NCBI GenBank assembly: GCA_964017195.1
Contig: OZ024890.1
Location: forward strand, 51,329,593-51,393,592
Direction of reading: 5' to 3'
DNA: 64,000 bases
DNA from: Siderastrea radians
Lineage: Eukaryota; Cnidaria; Anthozoa; Scleractinia; Rhizangiidae
The position numbers and the translations under genes are program-made. Under the pieces are notes generated by a model, which did no database searches, had not been told where the DNA came from, and saw only the letters and a list, made by a program, of their open reading frames with translations. Below, piece by piece: positions 30,049 through 38,200 of the stretch (position 1 is the first letter of the stretch; each line of letters begins with the position of its first letter).

Positions 30049-30735
30049 ATGAAAACCCCCGTGTCGTTATTGAATGGATCTCGACGTCCTGGCATCCCCT
30101 TCCCGCCGGAATTGTTACAACGGATGGATTCCTTGTATGCCTTTTACCATCAACAATGGTGGTGTTATCGAAAAATGTTGAATCATTACAAGTGTATCAA
30201 TGCCTTGTTCAATGGTCTGGCGTTACTCCTGATGGCCGCCGGCATGATTGCCGGACCCCTGTTGGACAACAGTACGTTGGTAGCCTGTTTGGCGGCGGTG
30301 GGCACCGTGGTCAAAGGATGGAATGATTTTAAACAATATCGATTTAAAGTGACCATGAGCCGGTTTGCGTTTACTACCTATGCCAAAGCCTTGACCGAAT
30401 TGAAAACCTATGTGAGGGGTGTCCCCTTGGAGGACCTGGAAGGATTTTTAATCAAGATGCAAACGTTGGATGACACCATTGTGGATTTCACCCCTCCGTT
30501 ACCCAAACGATGTGTGCAAGATTACCATGGTCATTTTGTGTACCACCCCGTGGAAGCCCTATGCTATGTAGACGGATGTCCTCGTCCCTTGAAACCCAAA
30601 GACTATTGGAGCCATAAAAAGCCGCTCCCTCCCAGCCCCACACTCTTAGAACCATGGCCCCCCGAAGAAGAAGACGGACAAAAAGAAAAAGAAGAACCCA
30701 GCAAGGAGAAGGCATACCTTGGCTCGTCGACGTGA
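30049..30735 (+). CDS. Two-transmembrane SLATT-like membrane protein
   Basis: 228 aa from the ATG at 30049, just after the previous stop; an upstream in-frame GTG at 30043 is unlikely. An aromatic helix (FYHQQWWCYRKML, about residues 33-45) leads into TM1 (FNGLALLLMAAGMIAG), a short turn, and TM2 (STLVACLAAVGTVVKGW). A long amphipathic basic helix follows (FKQYRFKVTMSRFAFTTY) and then TELKTYVRG. Two tight TM helices followed by a long cytosolic helix is the layout of SLATT domains, the membrane effectors that partner SLOG or cyclase sensors in bacterial conflict systems. The assignment rests on layout, not a database match. The acidic C-terminus overlaps the next gene. Alternatives are a virion membrane protein or a holin-like pore. 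Confidence 0.65.
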   Translation: MKTPVSLLNGSRRPGIPFPPELLQRMDSLYAFYHQQWWCYRKMLNHYKCINALFNGLALLLMAAGMIAGPLLDNSTLVACLAAVGTVVKGWNDFKQYRFKVTMSRFAFTTYAKALTELKTYVRGVPLEDLEGFLIKMQTLDDTIVDFTPPLPKRCVQDYHGHFVYHPVEALCYVDGCPRPLKPKDYWSHKKPLPPSPTLLEPWPPEEEDGQKEKEEPSKEKAYLGSST

Positions 30736-30935
30736 AAAAGGGGTATGAAGTCACAAGTGATTTGGTCAAAGCCTTGAAAAAACCGCAAATGAGTGCTGCC
30801 CAAGGGAGAAAGATGGTATCGGGGTACAAACAACAATATCAAGCGTATAAAAGACGAGGAGGTACCAAAGGGTACAACAGTTGGTTGATCGACAAAGGCT
30901 ATGCCAAAAAACCTAACAAGTGTTGTATCCAATGA
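30654..30935 (+). CDS. Small Arg/Lys-rich core protein (GEG site), 93 aa
   Basis: It starts MAPRRRRRTKRKRRTQQGEG followed by IPWLVDVKKGYE. The basic run and GEG junction repeat the pattern of the 25484 gene. The C-terminal half is Lys/Tyr-rich (YKQQYQAYKRRGGTKGYNSW) with another RGG, ending in CCIQ. The ATG (accatgg context) lies inside the end of the SLATT-like gene, in another frame. It is probably a DNA-condensing core protein cleaved by the protease. Confidence 0.7.
   Translation: MAPRRRRRTKRKRRTQQGEGIPWLVDVKKGYEVTSDLVKALKKPQMSAAQGRKMVSGYKQQYQAYKRRGGTKGYNSWLIDKGYAKKPNKCCIQ
30846..30852 (+). promoter_or_regulatory. TATAAAA box inside the 93-aa core gene
   Basis: TATAAAA lies 86 nt upstream of the next ATG at 30932. 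Confidence 0.45.
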
Positions 30936-31264
30936 AACGTCTTCGACGTCAACGCAGAAAAAGGAAACAACGAGGAGGAGCTTTAATGCGTCGCAAACCC
31001 CGTTTGGTGGATAAAATTGCCCACGGCATGAGTATGTTTCTCTCAGGCCCCGCGCCTGGGTTTGGACTGGCTTTAGGCAAATTAGGAGGGCAAGCCTTAA
31101 AAGGCATTACTGATAATGTACAACATTACCGCCGACGACAACGAGGTGGGGGTTGGTGGTCCGATTTGAAACGCAATACCCGTCAAGGCTATAAAGAGAC
31201 GCAAGACCTCATCAAACAAAACAAAGCCCTTCAACGTGTCTTGTCGCACTCATGGTATCCTTGA
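30932..31264 (+). CDS. Core protein with two RGG junctions, 110 aa
   Basis: The ATG at 30932 (MKRLRRQRRKRKQRGGALM) overlaps the previous stop by 4 nt, in another frame; an in-frame TTG at 30920 is unlikely. There are two basic/RGG junctions, KRKQRGGALM near residue 15 and YRRRQRGGGWW near residue 70. A hydrophobic Gly/Ala-rich segment between them (SGPAPGFGLALGKLGGQAL) could interact with membranes. Two sites suggest cutting into three peptides, as with adenoviral core and cement precursors. The C-terminus is charged and helical. Confidence 0.7.
   Translation: MKRLRRQRRKRKQRGGALMRRKPRLVDKIAHGMSMFLSGPAPGFGLALGKLGGQALKGITDNVQHYRRRQRGGGWWSDLKRNTRQGYKETQDLIKQNKALQRVLSHSWYP
31190..31196 (+). promoter_or_regulatory. 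TATAAAG box before the 58-aa gene
   Basis: TATAAAG lies 62 nt before the ATG at 31252. Confidence 0.45.
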
Positions 31265-31428
31265 AGAGAAGACGCCGACGACGACGACGACGTCAACGCG
31301 GTGGTTTTTTAAATCTATTGGTCCCTGCCCTGACGGGATTGGGGAAAGCCGTGGCCTTGGAAACGGATAAACGTATAAAACGCACGATTCAAAAAGCCAA
31401 TCAACGCTATCGTCGCCGTCACCGATAA
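31252..31428 (+). CDS. Tiny Mu/pX-like core peptide precursor, 58 aa
   Basis: A 58-codon gene: MVSLKRRRRRRRRRQRGG, then a short hydrophobic stretch (FLNLLVPALTGLGKAVAL) and a basic tail ending RRRHR. Basic run, RGG, hydrophobic segment and basic tail is the same layout as the precursor of the adenovirus Mu (pX) core peptide; that is a layout resemblance, not proven homology. It overlaps the previous gene by 13 nt in another frame and is followed after 3 nt by the next ATG. Nine consecutive Arg codons favour DNA condensation. Confidence 0.7.
   Translation: MVSLKRRRRRRRRRQRGGFLNLLVPALTGLGKAVALETDKRIKRTIQKANQRYRRRHR
31374..31380 (+). promoter_or_regulatory. TATAAAA box before the 108-aa conserved gene
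   Basis: TATAAAA lies 58 nt before the ATG at 31432, inside the 58-aa gene. Confidence 0.5.
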
Positions 31429-31431
31429 ACG

Positions 31432-31758
31432 ATGCAACGTCTTCGACGTCAATTGCCGTTTTTACGCTCCATGTTACAAGAAGCCAATGGTTCCAAACGT
31501 CAAGAGTTGTTACAACATGCCAATGCCGATCAAATCAATGCCGTGAGTGAACTGGTCTTGAACTTTTTAAAAAACAAGATTCCCGTCACACCCCCCATGC
31601 TGGCTAAACTTCAACCCTATAAAAGGGTGCTACGCGATTTGGGACGTCGTCGACATTCCGTCAAAAAACGTCGGGCGTGGTTGGTTCAACAAAAAGGACG
31701 CGGCTTGTTTCAAGGACTTCACGAGGTGTTATGTCAATGTGCTCGACCGACCCGTTAA
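31432..31758 (+). CDS. Conserved Polinton small basic protein, 108 aa
   Basis: The core reads QINAVSELVLNFLKNKIPV, then KLQPYKRVLRDLGRRRHSV and KKRRAWLVQQKGRGLFQGL. This arrangement (I-S-E-x-x-x-N-x-L-K-x-x-x-P, a basic helix, KRK/KRR, and a Gly-rich site before a hydrophobic tail) recurs in animal Polintons and adintoviruses, where the function is unknown. The G-R-G near residue 93 may be another protease site. It is likely a virion core protein. The end overlaps the next start in a different frame. Confidence 0.7.
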   Translation: MQRLRRQLPFLRSMLQEANGSKRQELLQHANADQINAVSELVLNFLKNKIPVTPPMLAKLQPYKRVLRDLGRRRHSVKKRRAWLVQQKGRGLFQGLHEVLCQCARPTR

Positions 31759-31970
31759 CCCTGGCCACATGGATCACCCTGTTACAAGAGGCCAATCGGG
31801 CCACCGACCAGTGGAAAGACGAGTGTCATTATTGGAAGCATAAATATCACCTGTTGTATCGAGAGTACAGGCACATCTTAAAGGCCCGTCTTTGTGAGAG
31901 CTGTCGTCAAATAGAAGACGGGGAACTTTGCTCCGAGTGTAGTCAACCCCCATGGATGCAGTCTACATGA
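31731..31970 (+). CDS. Small zinc-ribbon protein, 79 aa
   Basis: The ATG at 31731 (MSMCSTDPLT) overlaps the end of the previous gene; longer upstream reading is a shadow frame. The N-terminal two thirds form a Trp/Tyr-rich helix (DECHYWKHKYHLLYREY). The C-terminus has CESC...CSEC (CxxC-x8-CxxC), a compact zinc ribbon. A TATAAAA box lies 113 nt upstream (31618-31624). The last 19 nt overlap the next gene. Its function is unknown; late-gene regulators in related viruses often carry such ribbons. Confidence 0.6.
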   Translation: MSMCSTDPLTLATWITLLQEANRATDQWKDECHYWKHKYHLLYREYRHILKARLCESCRQIEDGELCSECSQPPWMQST

Positions 31971-32608
31971 TTCCCCACAAGGATTTGGAACAACTCGTTC
32001 AATATTACAAAGGAGAACTCACCGAAAATGCCTTGTTGAACAAAGCCGCCAAGCTCGCCGCTCAAAAACATGTCTTGTTAGCCAATCCCGAATTGCCCCC
32101 GGCCGTGGTCAATGCTCAAACCAAACCGTTGAGCCAAGAATTAATCAAGTTAACCAAACGCATTCGTCAATTTCCCGGAGGCGTGGGAGTGGGTGCACCG
32201 GGTGCACCTCCTGGCGAAGACGAAGAAGAAGAGGCCGGGGATTTGGTCACGGGACCCGTGGAACAATGGTTGAAGCGCATGATAAAAGGAGGACCGTCGG
32301 CTCCCAAACCCACCATTACCCCTGCTACCAGGGAAGGCGCGAGAGAACAGAGACCTTCTACCAGTCGAGGAGAAGAGAGACCTTCTACCAGTCGAGGGGA
32401 TACCCGATCGCGTTTACAAGCCATTCGAGAACAGCGCAAGGCCTTGGAAAAAAAGTTAGCCGAGAGTGGTAAAGGCAAAGGCAAAGGCAAAGGCAAAGGC
32501 AAAGGCATCTCCCGTGAAGTGCAAGCATTAAAACCCTTACCCGGTTGGGAAGATTGGGCCAAAGGCAAACCACCCCGACGACGACGTTTGCAGTACGACA
32601 GTGAGTAA
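31952..32608 (+). CDS. Polinton 'IPHKDLEQLVQYY' structural protein with low-complexity tail
   Basis: 218 aa. The N-terminal 75 residues (VYMIPHKDLEQLVQYYKG, ENALLNKAAKLAAQKH, LSQELIKLTKRIRQF) resemble a small helical protein widespread in Polintons and adintoviruses whose function is not established. Then come an FPGGVGVG junction (possible cleavage site), an acidic patch (GEDEEEEAGD), a duplicated RPSTSRGEE-type unit, a (GK)n tract from tandem ggcaaa codons (32470-32505), and a basic end (PPRRRRLQYDSE). It may be a scaffold or core protein; the repeats are probably length-variable. Confidence 0.7.
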   Translation: MDAVYMIPHKDLEQLVQYYKGELTENALLNKAAKLAAQKHVLLANPELPPAVVNAQTKPLSQELIKLTKRIRQFPGGVGVGAPGAPPGEDEEEEAGDLVTGPVEQWLKRMIKGGPSAPKPTITPATREGAREQRPSTSRGEERPSTSRGDTRSRLQAIREQRKALEKKLAESGKGKGKGKGKGKGISREVQALKPLPGWEDWAKGKPPRRRRLQYDSE

Positions 32609-32611
32609 ACG

Positions 32612-32971
32612 ATGCCCGCCCACAGGAGGAGAAGGGGTATCAAAAGGAAACGCCGTCAACGAGGAGGGGCCTTGGATGTCCAAAAATGGATTGCTAAAAC
32701 CGGCAAAGAATTTCATTGGCCTGGTTATCAATACATGGGCCCTGGGACGCATTTAGCCAAACGCCTGAAACGTGGGGATCCCGGTAAAAATCGCTTGGAC
32801 CGGATTGCGAAACAACACGACATTGATTACAGCCGTGCCAAGAATTTGCAAGACAAATGGAAAGCCGATACCAAGATGATCCAAGCCATTGATAAATTAC
32901 CCGGCAAGAAAACCAAGACGGAACGGGTGGTTAAGAAAATTATGCAAGCCAAGAAACGTTTAAAATTGTAA
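32612..32971 (+). CDS. Phospholipase A2-like (parvovirus VP1-type) capsid protein
   Basis: 119 aa. The N-terminus is Arg-rich with RRQRGGALDV at about residues 14-23, the shared maturation junction. Downstream, YMGPGT (41-46) is the calcium-binding loop and QHDIDY (H69, D70, Y73) the catalytic motif of the PLA2-like domain found in parvovirus VP1 and several adintoviruses. In such viruses the enzyme breaches endosomal membranes during entry. Catalytic residues look complete. Release from the basic leader by the element's protease is an inference. It is the last gene of the rightward late cluster. Confidence 0.88.
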   Translation: MPAHRRRRGIKRKRRQRGGALDVQKWIAKTGKEFHWPGYQYMGPGTHLAKRLKRGDPGKNRLDRIAKQHDIDYSRAKNLQDKWKADTKMIQAIDKLPGKKTKTERVVKKIMQAKKRLKL

Positions 32972-33464
32972 AAACACTTTAATGACAACCCCATACCATG
33001 TTGTGTAATAAAAAATGAAAATGTCTGATTGGTTCGTTGTACTGTCTCAAAAACAGGATTCTCAAACAGGATTCTGGAGAACTCCTTGTGGTATAGCCCC
33101 TAGATACTTTGTTGAAAAATAAATAAATGACAATGTCTGATTGATATTGTTATTCTGCAGTTCGGTAGTCTTCTATAGTTCGGCAGTTCGGTAGTCTTCT
33201 ATAGTTCGAGTCTCAAACAGGATTCTGGAGAACCCCTTGTGACCAAGTTCATTGTACTGTCTCAAAACAGGATTCTCAAACAGGATTCTGGAGAACTCCT
33301 TGTGATGTAAACAAAAATGATCCACCTTGATAAAAAAACAAATGTCACTGTCTCTTTGATCGTTCTACCACAATGTCACGATGGCATGTTCTGTCAAATA
33401 CGGAAACGAATGTTCTGCCAAATACGGAAACGAATGTTCTGCCAAATACGGAAACGAAAATGTT
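32972..33464. repeat. Intergenic region with short direct and tandem repeats
   Basis: No gene. Phrases around caggattctggagaactcc recur at about 33042-33091, 33210-33237 and 33257-33304. 'gttcggtagtcttctatagttcg' is doubled at 33160-33208. A 24-bp unit (atgttctgycaaatacggaaacga) is repeated three times at 33386-33457. The region lies between the ends of two convergent genes and contains AATAAA signals (33006 and 33120). The repeats may be replication or recombination sites, or just expanded spacer. Confidence 0.75.
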
Positions 33465-34760
33465 TTATGTTACTAAATCATACATTAAATCCACCCCCTC
33501 GTCGGGTGACATGTCATGAACGAAGTCTTCGGGGGGCACCAATGCCTCCAGATCAAAGGAAGAAGAGTCCTCCACATCCCTCAGTAACTCGGTCCACTCG
33601 TCAGGCGATACGTCCTGCAACAAAGAGGAAACGTCCTCCAAGTCAGAGGGGTCCATGACTTGCACATCCCCCGAATCCATATCCGTGAGAGTATAATCCT
33701 CCAGAAATGATTCACAAAAAGACAAGTTCTCAAACGTTTTCGGTATGGATTTTATAAAGTCCTCCAAGGGAATGGTCAATTTCAAGGGTCCCAATGCTTT
33801 GATTTTCTCTTCCGTTTTCTGTCTCTCTACAGAAGGCTCTACAGAAGGTAAGGAGGCACAAAAGTCATTCAAATACGTTTCCAGAGAAGGTTGCGTCCTA
33901 CAATTAGTCAATACCACCCGCAGTGGTTTGGGACGAGGCACCTCCTTCTTCCTTTTGTTGAAGTAGTACCTTTTTGATTTCTCCAGCACCTTCTCGCGGT
34001 TATCCCAGTAGTACTCTCTTCCTTGCGCCAGCAGCTTCTCTCGGTTCGCAGTATAATAAGTCCGACGAGCCGCCCATCCTTTTTCACTTCTGTTGTACAT
34101 CCTTCTGTACGCCAATATTCGTCCACGATTCTTTTGACGATACTCTCGATCTCGGAGTCTGATACGTTCCCGATGTTTCTCTTTATACTTCCGATCGCTT
34201 ACGGCACGACGTGCTCGGTTCTTTTGGGCCCATTGATTTTTGGCGGCACGCCGTTCCTCCTTATGCATCTCCTCATAACGCCTTTTGGACTCCTGCACTC
34301 GATCCGGATATTGTTCTACGTATCGTTTTTTGGCAGCACGCACTTTCTCAGGGTTCTTGTGTCGGTAGTTGGCTTTTTTGCGAATATTCCTCGCTCGGGC
34401 TTTCTCTGGGTAGCGGGCATTGTACCTAGCTTTTTTGATGGCGTTCCGTCTCCGTCGTCGTTCGTCTTTCGTCAGTAACTCTGTCGTTTCGTCGTCGTCA
34501 GGGTCGGGAACATAGTCTATGTCGTTCAAGTCCTCGTCTGGGTCAGAGTCGTTAAGGTCGTCGTCGTCGTCGTCGTCGTCAGGGTCATAGTCCTCGTCCT
34601 TCTTGTCGTCAACGTCGTCTGGGTCAGAGTCATCGTCGTCGTTGTTGTTTGGTCGGTACGTCGTGCGTTGTCGGTTGCTGCGGCGGAGGCCCTCGCTTAC
34701 GGGAGACCTCGGGCGAGGGGGGCGGTGCTGGCGGAGGGGTGGCTGGGCGCTTAAACTCAT
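33465..34760 (-). CDS. Acidic/basic protein with Y-x-x-N/K-x-E-K repeats
   Basis: About 431 aa from the first ATG (34760); an in-frame GTG at 34808 extends the frame. An acidic tract encoded by a gac/gat repeat (about 34485-34640) is followed by some ten degenerate 15-17-residue repeats of the form K-x-x-x-Y-x-x-N/K-x-E-K-x-R (for example RRTYYTANREKLLAQGREYY and REYYWDNREKVLEKSKRYY). These are rich in Lys and Arg and probably bind DNA. The C-terminal 150 residues are acidic with several short hydrophobic repeats (SPDEWTELL, PPEDFVHDM), like an activation domain. It may be an early regulator. It overlaps an upstream minus-strand frame (34630-35034), and the two may be one gene. Confidence 0.65.
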   Translation of the reverse strand: MSLSAQPPLRQHRPPRPRSPVSEGLRRSNRQRTTYRPNNNDDDDSDPDDVDDKKDEDYDPDDDDDDDDLNDSDPDEDLNDIDYVPDPDDDETTELLTKDERRRRRNAIKKARYNARYPEKARARNIRKKANYRHKNPEKVRAAKKRYVEQYPDRVQESKRRYEEMHKEERRAAKNQWAQKNRARRAVSDRKYKEKHRERIRLRDREYRQKNRGRILAYRRMYNRSEKGWAARRTYYTANREKLLAQGREYYWDNREKVLEKSKRYYFNKRKKEVPRPKPLRVVLTNCRTQPSLETYLNDFCASLPSVEPSVERQKTEEKIKALGPLKLTIPLEDFIKSIPKTFENLSFCESFLEDYTLTDMDSGDVQVMDPSDLEDVSSLLQDVSPDEWTELLRDVEDSSSFDLEALVPPEDFVHDMSPDEGVDLMYDLVT

Positions 34761-35034
34761 ACCGCCAGTAGTCACAACAGAAGTCGAGGCCCTCAATGAA
34801 CCAGCCACAGGTGTATTGAGGGTAGCACAGCTGGTGGAAGTAAGTGGCTCGTGCTGCCCGGGTTGCCTGAGCTGCCTCTTTGAGCTGCTCCCTCTCTTTC
34901 AGCTTCTCCCCAAACTCAGTGACACTTGAGTCCAGTACCAACTCCTCCTTGACTTTCCTCAAGATGTCTTCAACTTCCAAATCTGCTTCAAATTCTTCAA
35001 AGGCTTCTAACAACTCATTATGAGCAACCTCCAT
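34630..35034 (-). CDS. N-terminal acidic coiled-coil protein, 134 aa
   Basis: ATG 35034 lies 32 nt after a TATAAAA box on the same strand. The N-terminal half is an acidic coiled coil (LLEAFEEFEADLEVEDILRK). It is followed by an aromatic/Cys segment (CYPQYTCGWF, FCCDYWRYEF) and a Pro-rich, basic end (TKQQRRR). The frame overlaps the next gene by about 130 nt and stops near its acidic tract. Either the two are separate overlapping genes, or splicing or a +1 frameshift joins them. The sequence alone does not decide, and an assembly error in the repeats is possible. Confidence 0.55.
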   Translation of the reverse strand: MEVAHNELLEAFEEFEADLEVEDILRKVKEELVLDSSVTEFGEKLKEREQLKEAAQATRAARATYFHQLCYPQYTCGWFIEGLDFCCDYWRYEFKRPATPPPAPPPSPEVSRKRGPPPQQPTTHDVPTKQQRRR

Positions 35035-35272
35035 TTTGAGATGACTCCGCCGGCGATTCGATTTCTTTTATAGGGGCTTATTCCTTCCCGTGATGCCCCA
35101 TGGACCCTAATTAGAGAGGGGGGAGGGGGGTCCCCCCACCCCGTCCCACCCCTCCCTAGGGCACCCCCTCTCTAGGGGGCACCCTGTTTTAGTGATTGGC
35201 TCCTTCCCCTCCCACGTGACATTTTGGTTTCTATAAAAAACAAACCCCGATCTCCAGTCAGTTTATCTGATC
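35035..35272. promoter_or_regulatory. Divergent promoter between the basic-repeat gene and the polymerase
   Basis: TATAAAA on the minus strand (35066-35072) and TATAAAA on the plus strand (35232-35238, 41 nt before the polymerase ATG) flank a G/C-run block (35115-35190) with repeated gggcacccc phrases. The arrangement mirrors the other divergent promoter at 20.8 kb. The paired TATA boxes suggest early-gene control. Confidence 0.7.
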
Positions 35273-38200
35273 ATGTCCTCTGACAAAGACGACAATGTGG
35301 CGGGGCCAAGTGGCCTCGCCAGACGTGAGATCATGTCCATGCTCGGATTGGACTTAAGTGATTCGGAAGACGACACCCATTCCTGTGTGGGACCTTTGAT
35401 TTGCACCGACAGTGATGAGATTTGTCAAGAGGCCTTGGACCAATGGGAACAAAGCGGGGGTGGATTGGATCCCTCTGAACACGTTACCTTCCAATTTGAC
35501 TTCGAACCTTTTGTGAATCGGAAGAGTGATCGCATGGGGGTACAAGAACGTCATTTCAAGACCCAGTTACGTCAAAGGGGGAACTTGCTTCCAGGCCAAA
35601 ATATAACCCAAGCTCTCCAAGATGGATTACGTCGAGCCGTCGATCAAGTGTTAACCACCACCCCCGACCTCCACGATCAAGATCGCCTCTACTTTACCAT
35701 CGCCTCCGATCGCCTGCACAATAATTTTCAGGGGTGGGGATTACGTGCAGGTGAATGGCGTCGAGACACAGAACGGGTGGAAGCTCTGTTCCAACGTTTA
35801 GCCCAAGCCCTCAACAGCAACGAACAATTTGAAATGGATGACTCCTTTCAAGTCTCCATCACTCAAGTCCATCATGCTCCTCAAGGTACCGGCAAACCCC
35901 GTCGTGGCAAACCCGGCCATCCCACCATGACCCTGTTGACAACCAACAAACGGTCGGTCATCCGCATCCAAAATGATGATGAGCTCTGTTGTGCCAGAGC
36001 CCTCGTGGTCGCCAAAGCTCGCGTGGACCAGCACCCGAAATGGCATTCGATTCGAAAAGGAAGTCAAATCCAGCGAACCCTAGCTCTGGACCTCCAGAAT
36101 GAAGCCCAGGTACCCCTCGGTCCTTGCAGCTATGACGCCTTAACGGCTTTCAGCAAGGCCCCATCCCTCACCGGTTACCAGATCCTGTTGGTCGATGCAC
36201 AGCGATCGTTTCACATCACGACGTTTGGTCCCTTTTCTGACAAACAACTGATCCTGTTGCACAACCAAGACCATTATGATGTCATCACCAAATTGCCGGG
36301 ATTTTTCGGGTCCAGTTATGTCTGTGCGCATTGTTGGAAACCCTATGACCATGAGGGACTGCATCGATGTACCAAGACCAAGTTGTGTGGAGCCTGTCGA
36401 CAGAAAGATTGTCCCGACTTTCAATATGCATACCCCCGGCACCTGAAAGCCACTCAACGTTGCGAGTCGTGTCATCGGGACTTTTTTGGACCCGCGTGTT
36501 TCGAAGCCCATGCCAGCAAGACCCATGCGGGCAAACCCACCACGGGCCTCCAGACCTCCGTGTGCTCTCAACGATACCGATGCCCTGACTGTTATCAACA
36601 AAATGTGGGCTTGTCCCGCATTCAACGTCACCGTTGTTTCCACATAGACTGCCCGTCTTGTCATCAGTACGTCGACGCCGACCACCACCGTTGTTTTATA
36701 CAAAGAGCCCCCAAACCTCAAGACCAAAAGAAGAGAAAGAGAACCCGTCAAAAAGGTCCTCGCGCCAAACGAGGTGCCGCCGCCGCCGCGGAACCCCCTG
36801 CCTCCTCCTCCGAGGACGAGGACGACCTGCCTCCCTTACACGTCTTCTTTGATATCGAAGCCATGCAACCCCAGGAAAAACACCTTGCCAATCTCGTCGT
36901 GGCCGAAACCGAAGACAACGATGAACCCAAGCCTTTCCCAGGTCCCACTTGTATCCGTGACTTTCTGGAATGGCTGGATACCTTGACTCTCCACGATACC
37001 CGTCAAGTCAATGTCATCGCCCATAACTTCCAGGGGTACGACGGGTACTTCATCATCCAAGAATACTATGGGGACAACCGCCTCGTCCAACAACTCCGCA
37101 ACGGGTGTAAACTCTTAGAGATCAAACATGACCACATCCGGTTCATCGATTCAATGAGTTTCTTCCAGATGCCCCTCTCCGCGTTTCCCAAAACCTTTGG
37201 CTTGACCGAACTCTGCAAAGGGTACTTCCCCCACAAGTTCAACATACCTAACCATCAACAGTACGTGGGCATCCTCCCCTCACGCGATTACTACATGCCT
37301 GAGACCATGTCACTCGAAGGAAGACAAGCCTTCGAAACCTGGCATCAAGAGCAGCGTGCCAAGAACGTCGTGTTTGACTTTCAGAAAGAATTGCTCGCCT
37401 ATTGTGAATCGGATGTACGACTCCTCAAACAAGGATGTCTGACTTTCAAACGCCTGTTTGAAGACTTGACCGGCTTCAATCCCTTCGATCACGTCACCAT
37501 TGCCTCGGCTTGTAATCGAGATTTACGTATGAACCGGATGATCCCCAACAGTATTGCCAGTGAACCCGCCGGTCATAACGGGTGGAGAAGCAACCACATC
37601 AACCACTCCCTCCCAGCCATTCAATGGTTAACCTGGTGCGATCACCAACTACGTCAACGCGCCCTCCAAGATCTCACCCCCGCTGATCTACTGACCAATG
37701 CCAATCCAAACCCACAGTACATCCAACATGCCCGAAATCAAGGCGAGTATAAGATCCCCGGGACCAACATCCATGTGGATGGTTATTGCCCCGACACCCA
37801 CACCGTCTACGAATTTCAAGGCTGTTTCACCCACGGATGCCCGACCTGTTTTCCCCATCGCTACGAAAAACATCCCCGCAACCATAATCGGACCATGCTG
37901 GACGTCTATGACGCCACCCAAGACAAAGTCCAAAAGCTTACCAACCAAGGGTACAACGTCATTCAAATGTGGGGATGTGAATGGGAGCACCTCCTAAAAA
38001 CCCAACCAGAGATCGAGGCCTTTGTCCGGGAACTCAACTTCATCCAACCCCTTGAACCTCGGGAGGCTTTCTGTGGAGGTCGTACCAATGCCATCAAACT
38101 CTACCATCATATCACCCCCGGCCAAAAAATTCACTACATCGATGTCACCTCCTTGTACCCGTGGGTCAACAAGAAGTCTGTGTACCCCAAAGGACATCCG

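Noticed and set aside
33386..33457. CRISPR-like array
   Set aside because: The repeats are contiguous 24-bp tandems with no spacers, in a eukaryotic/viral context.
34761..34808. GTG start extending the basic-repeat protein upstream
   Set aside because: A non-ATG start is unlikely here; the first ATG is 34760, or the region is joined to the upstream frame by another mechanism.
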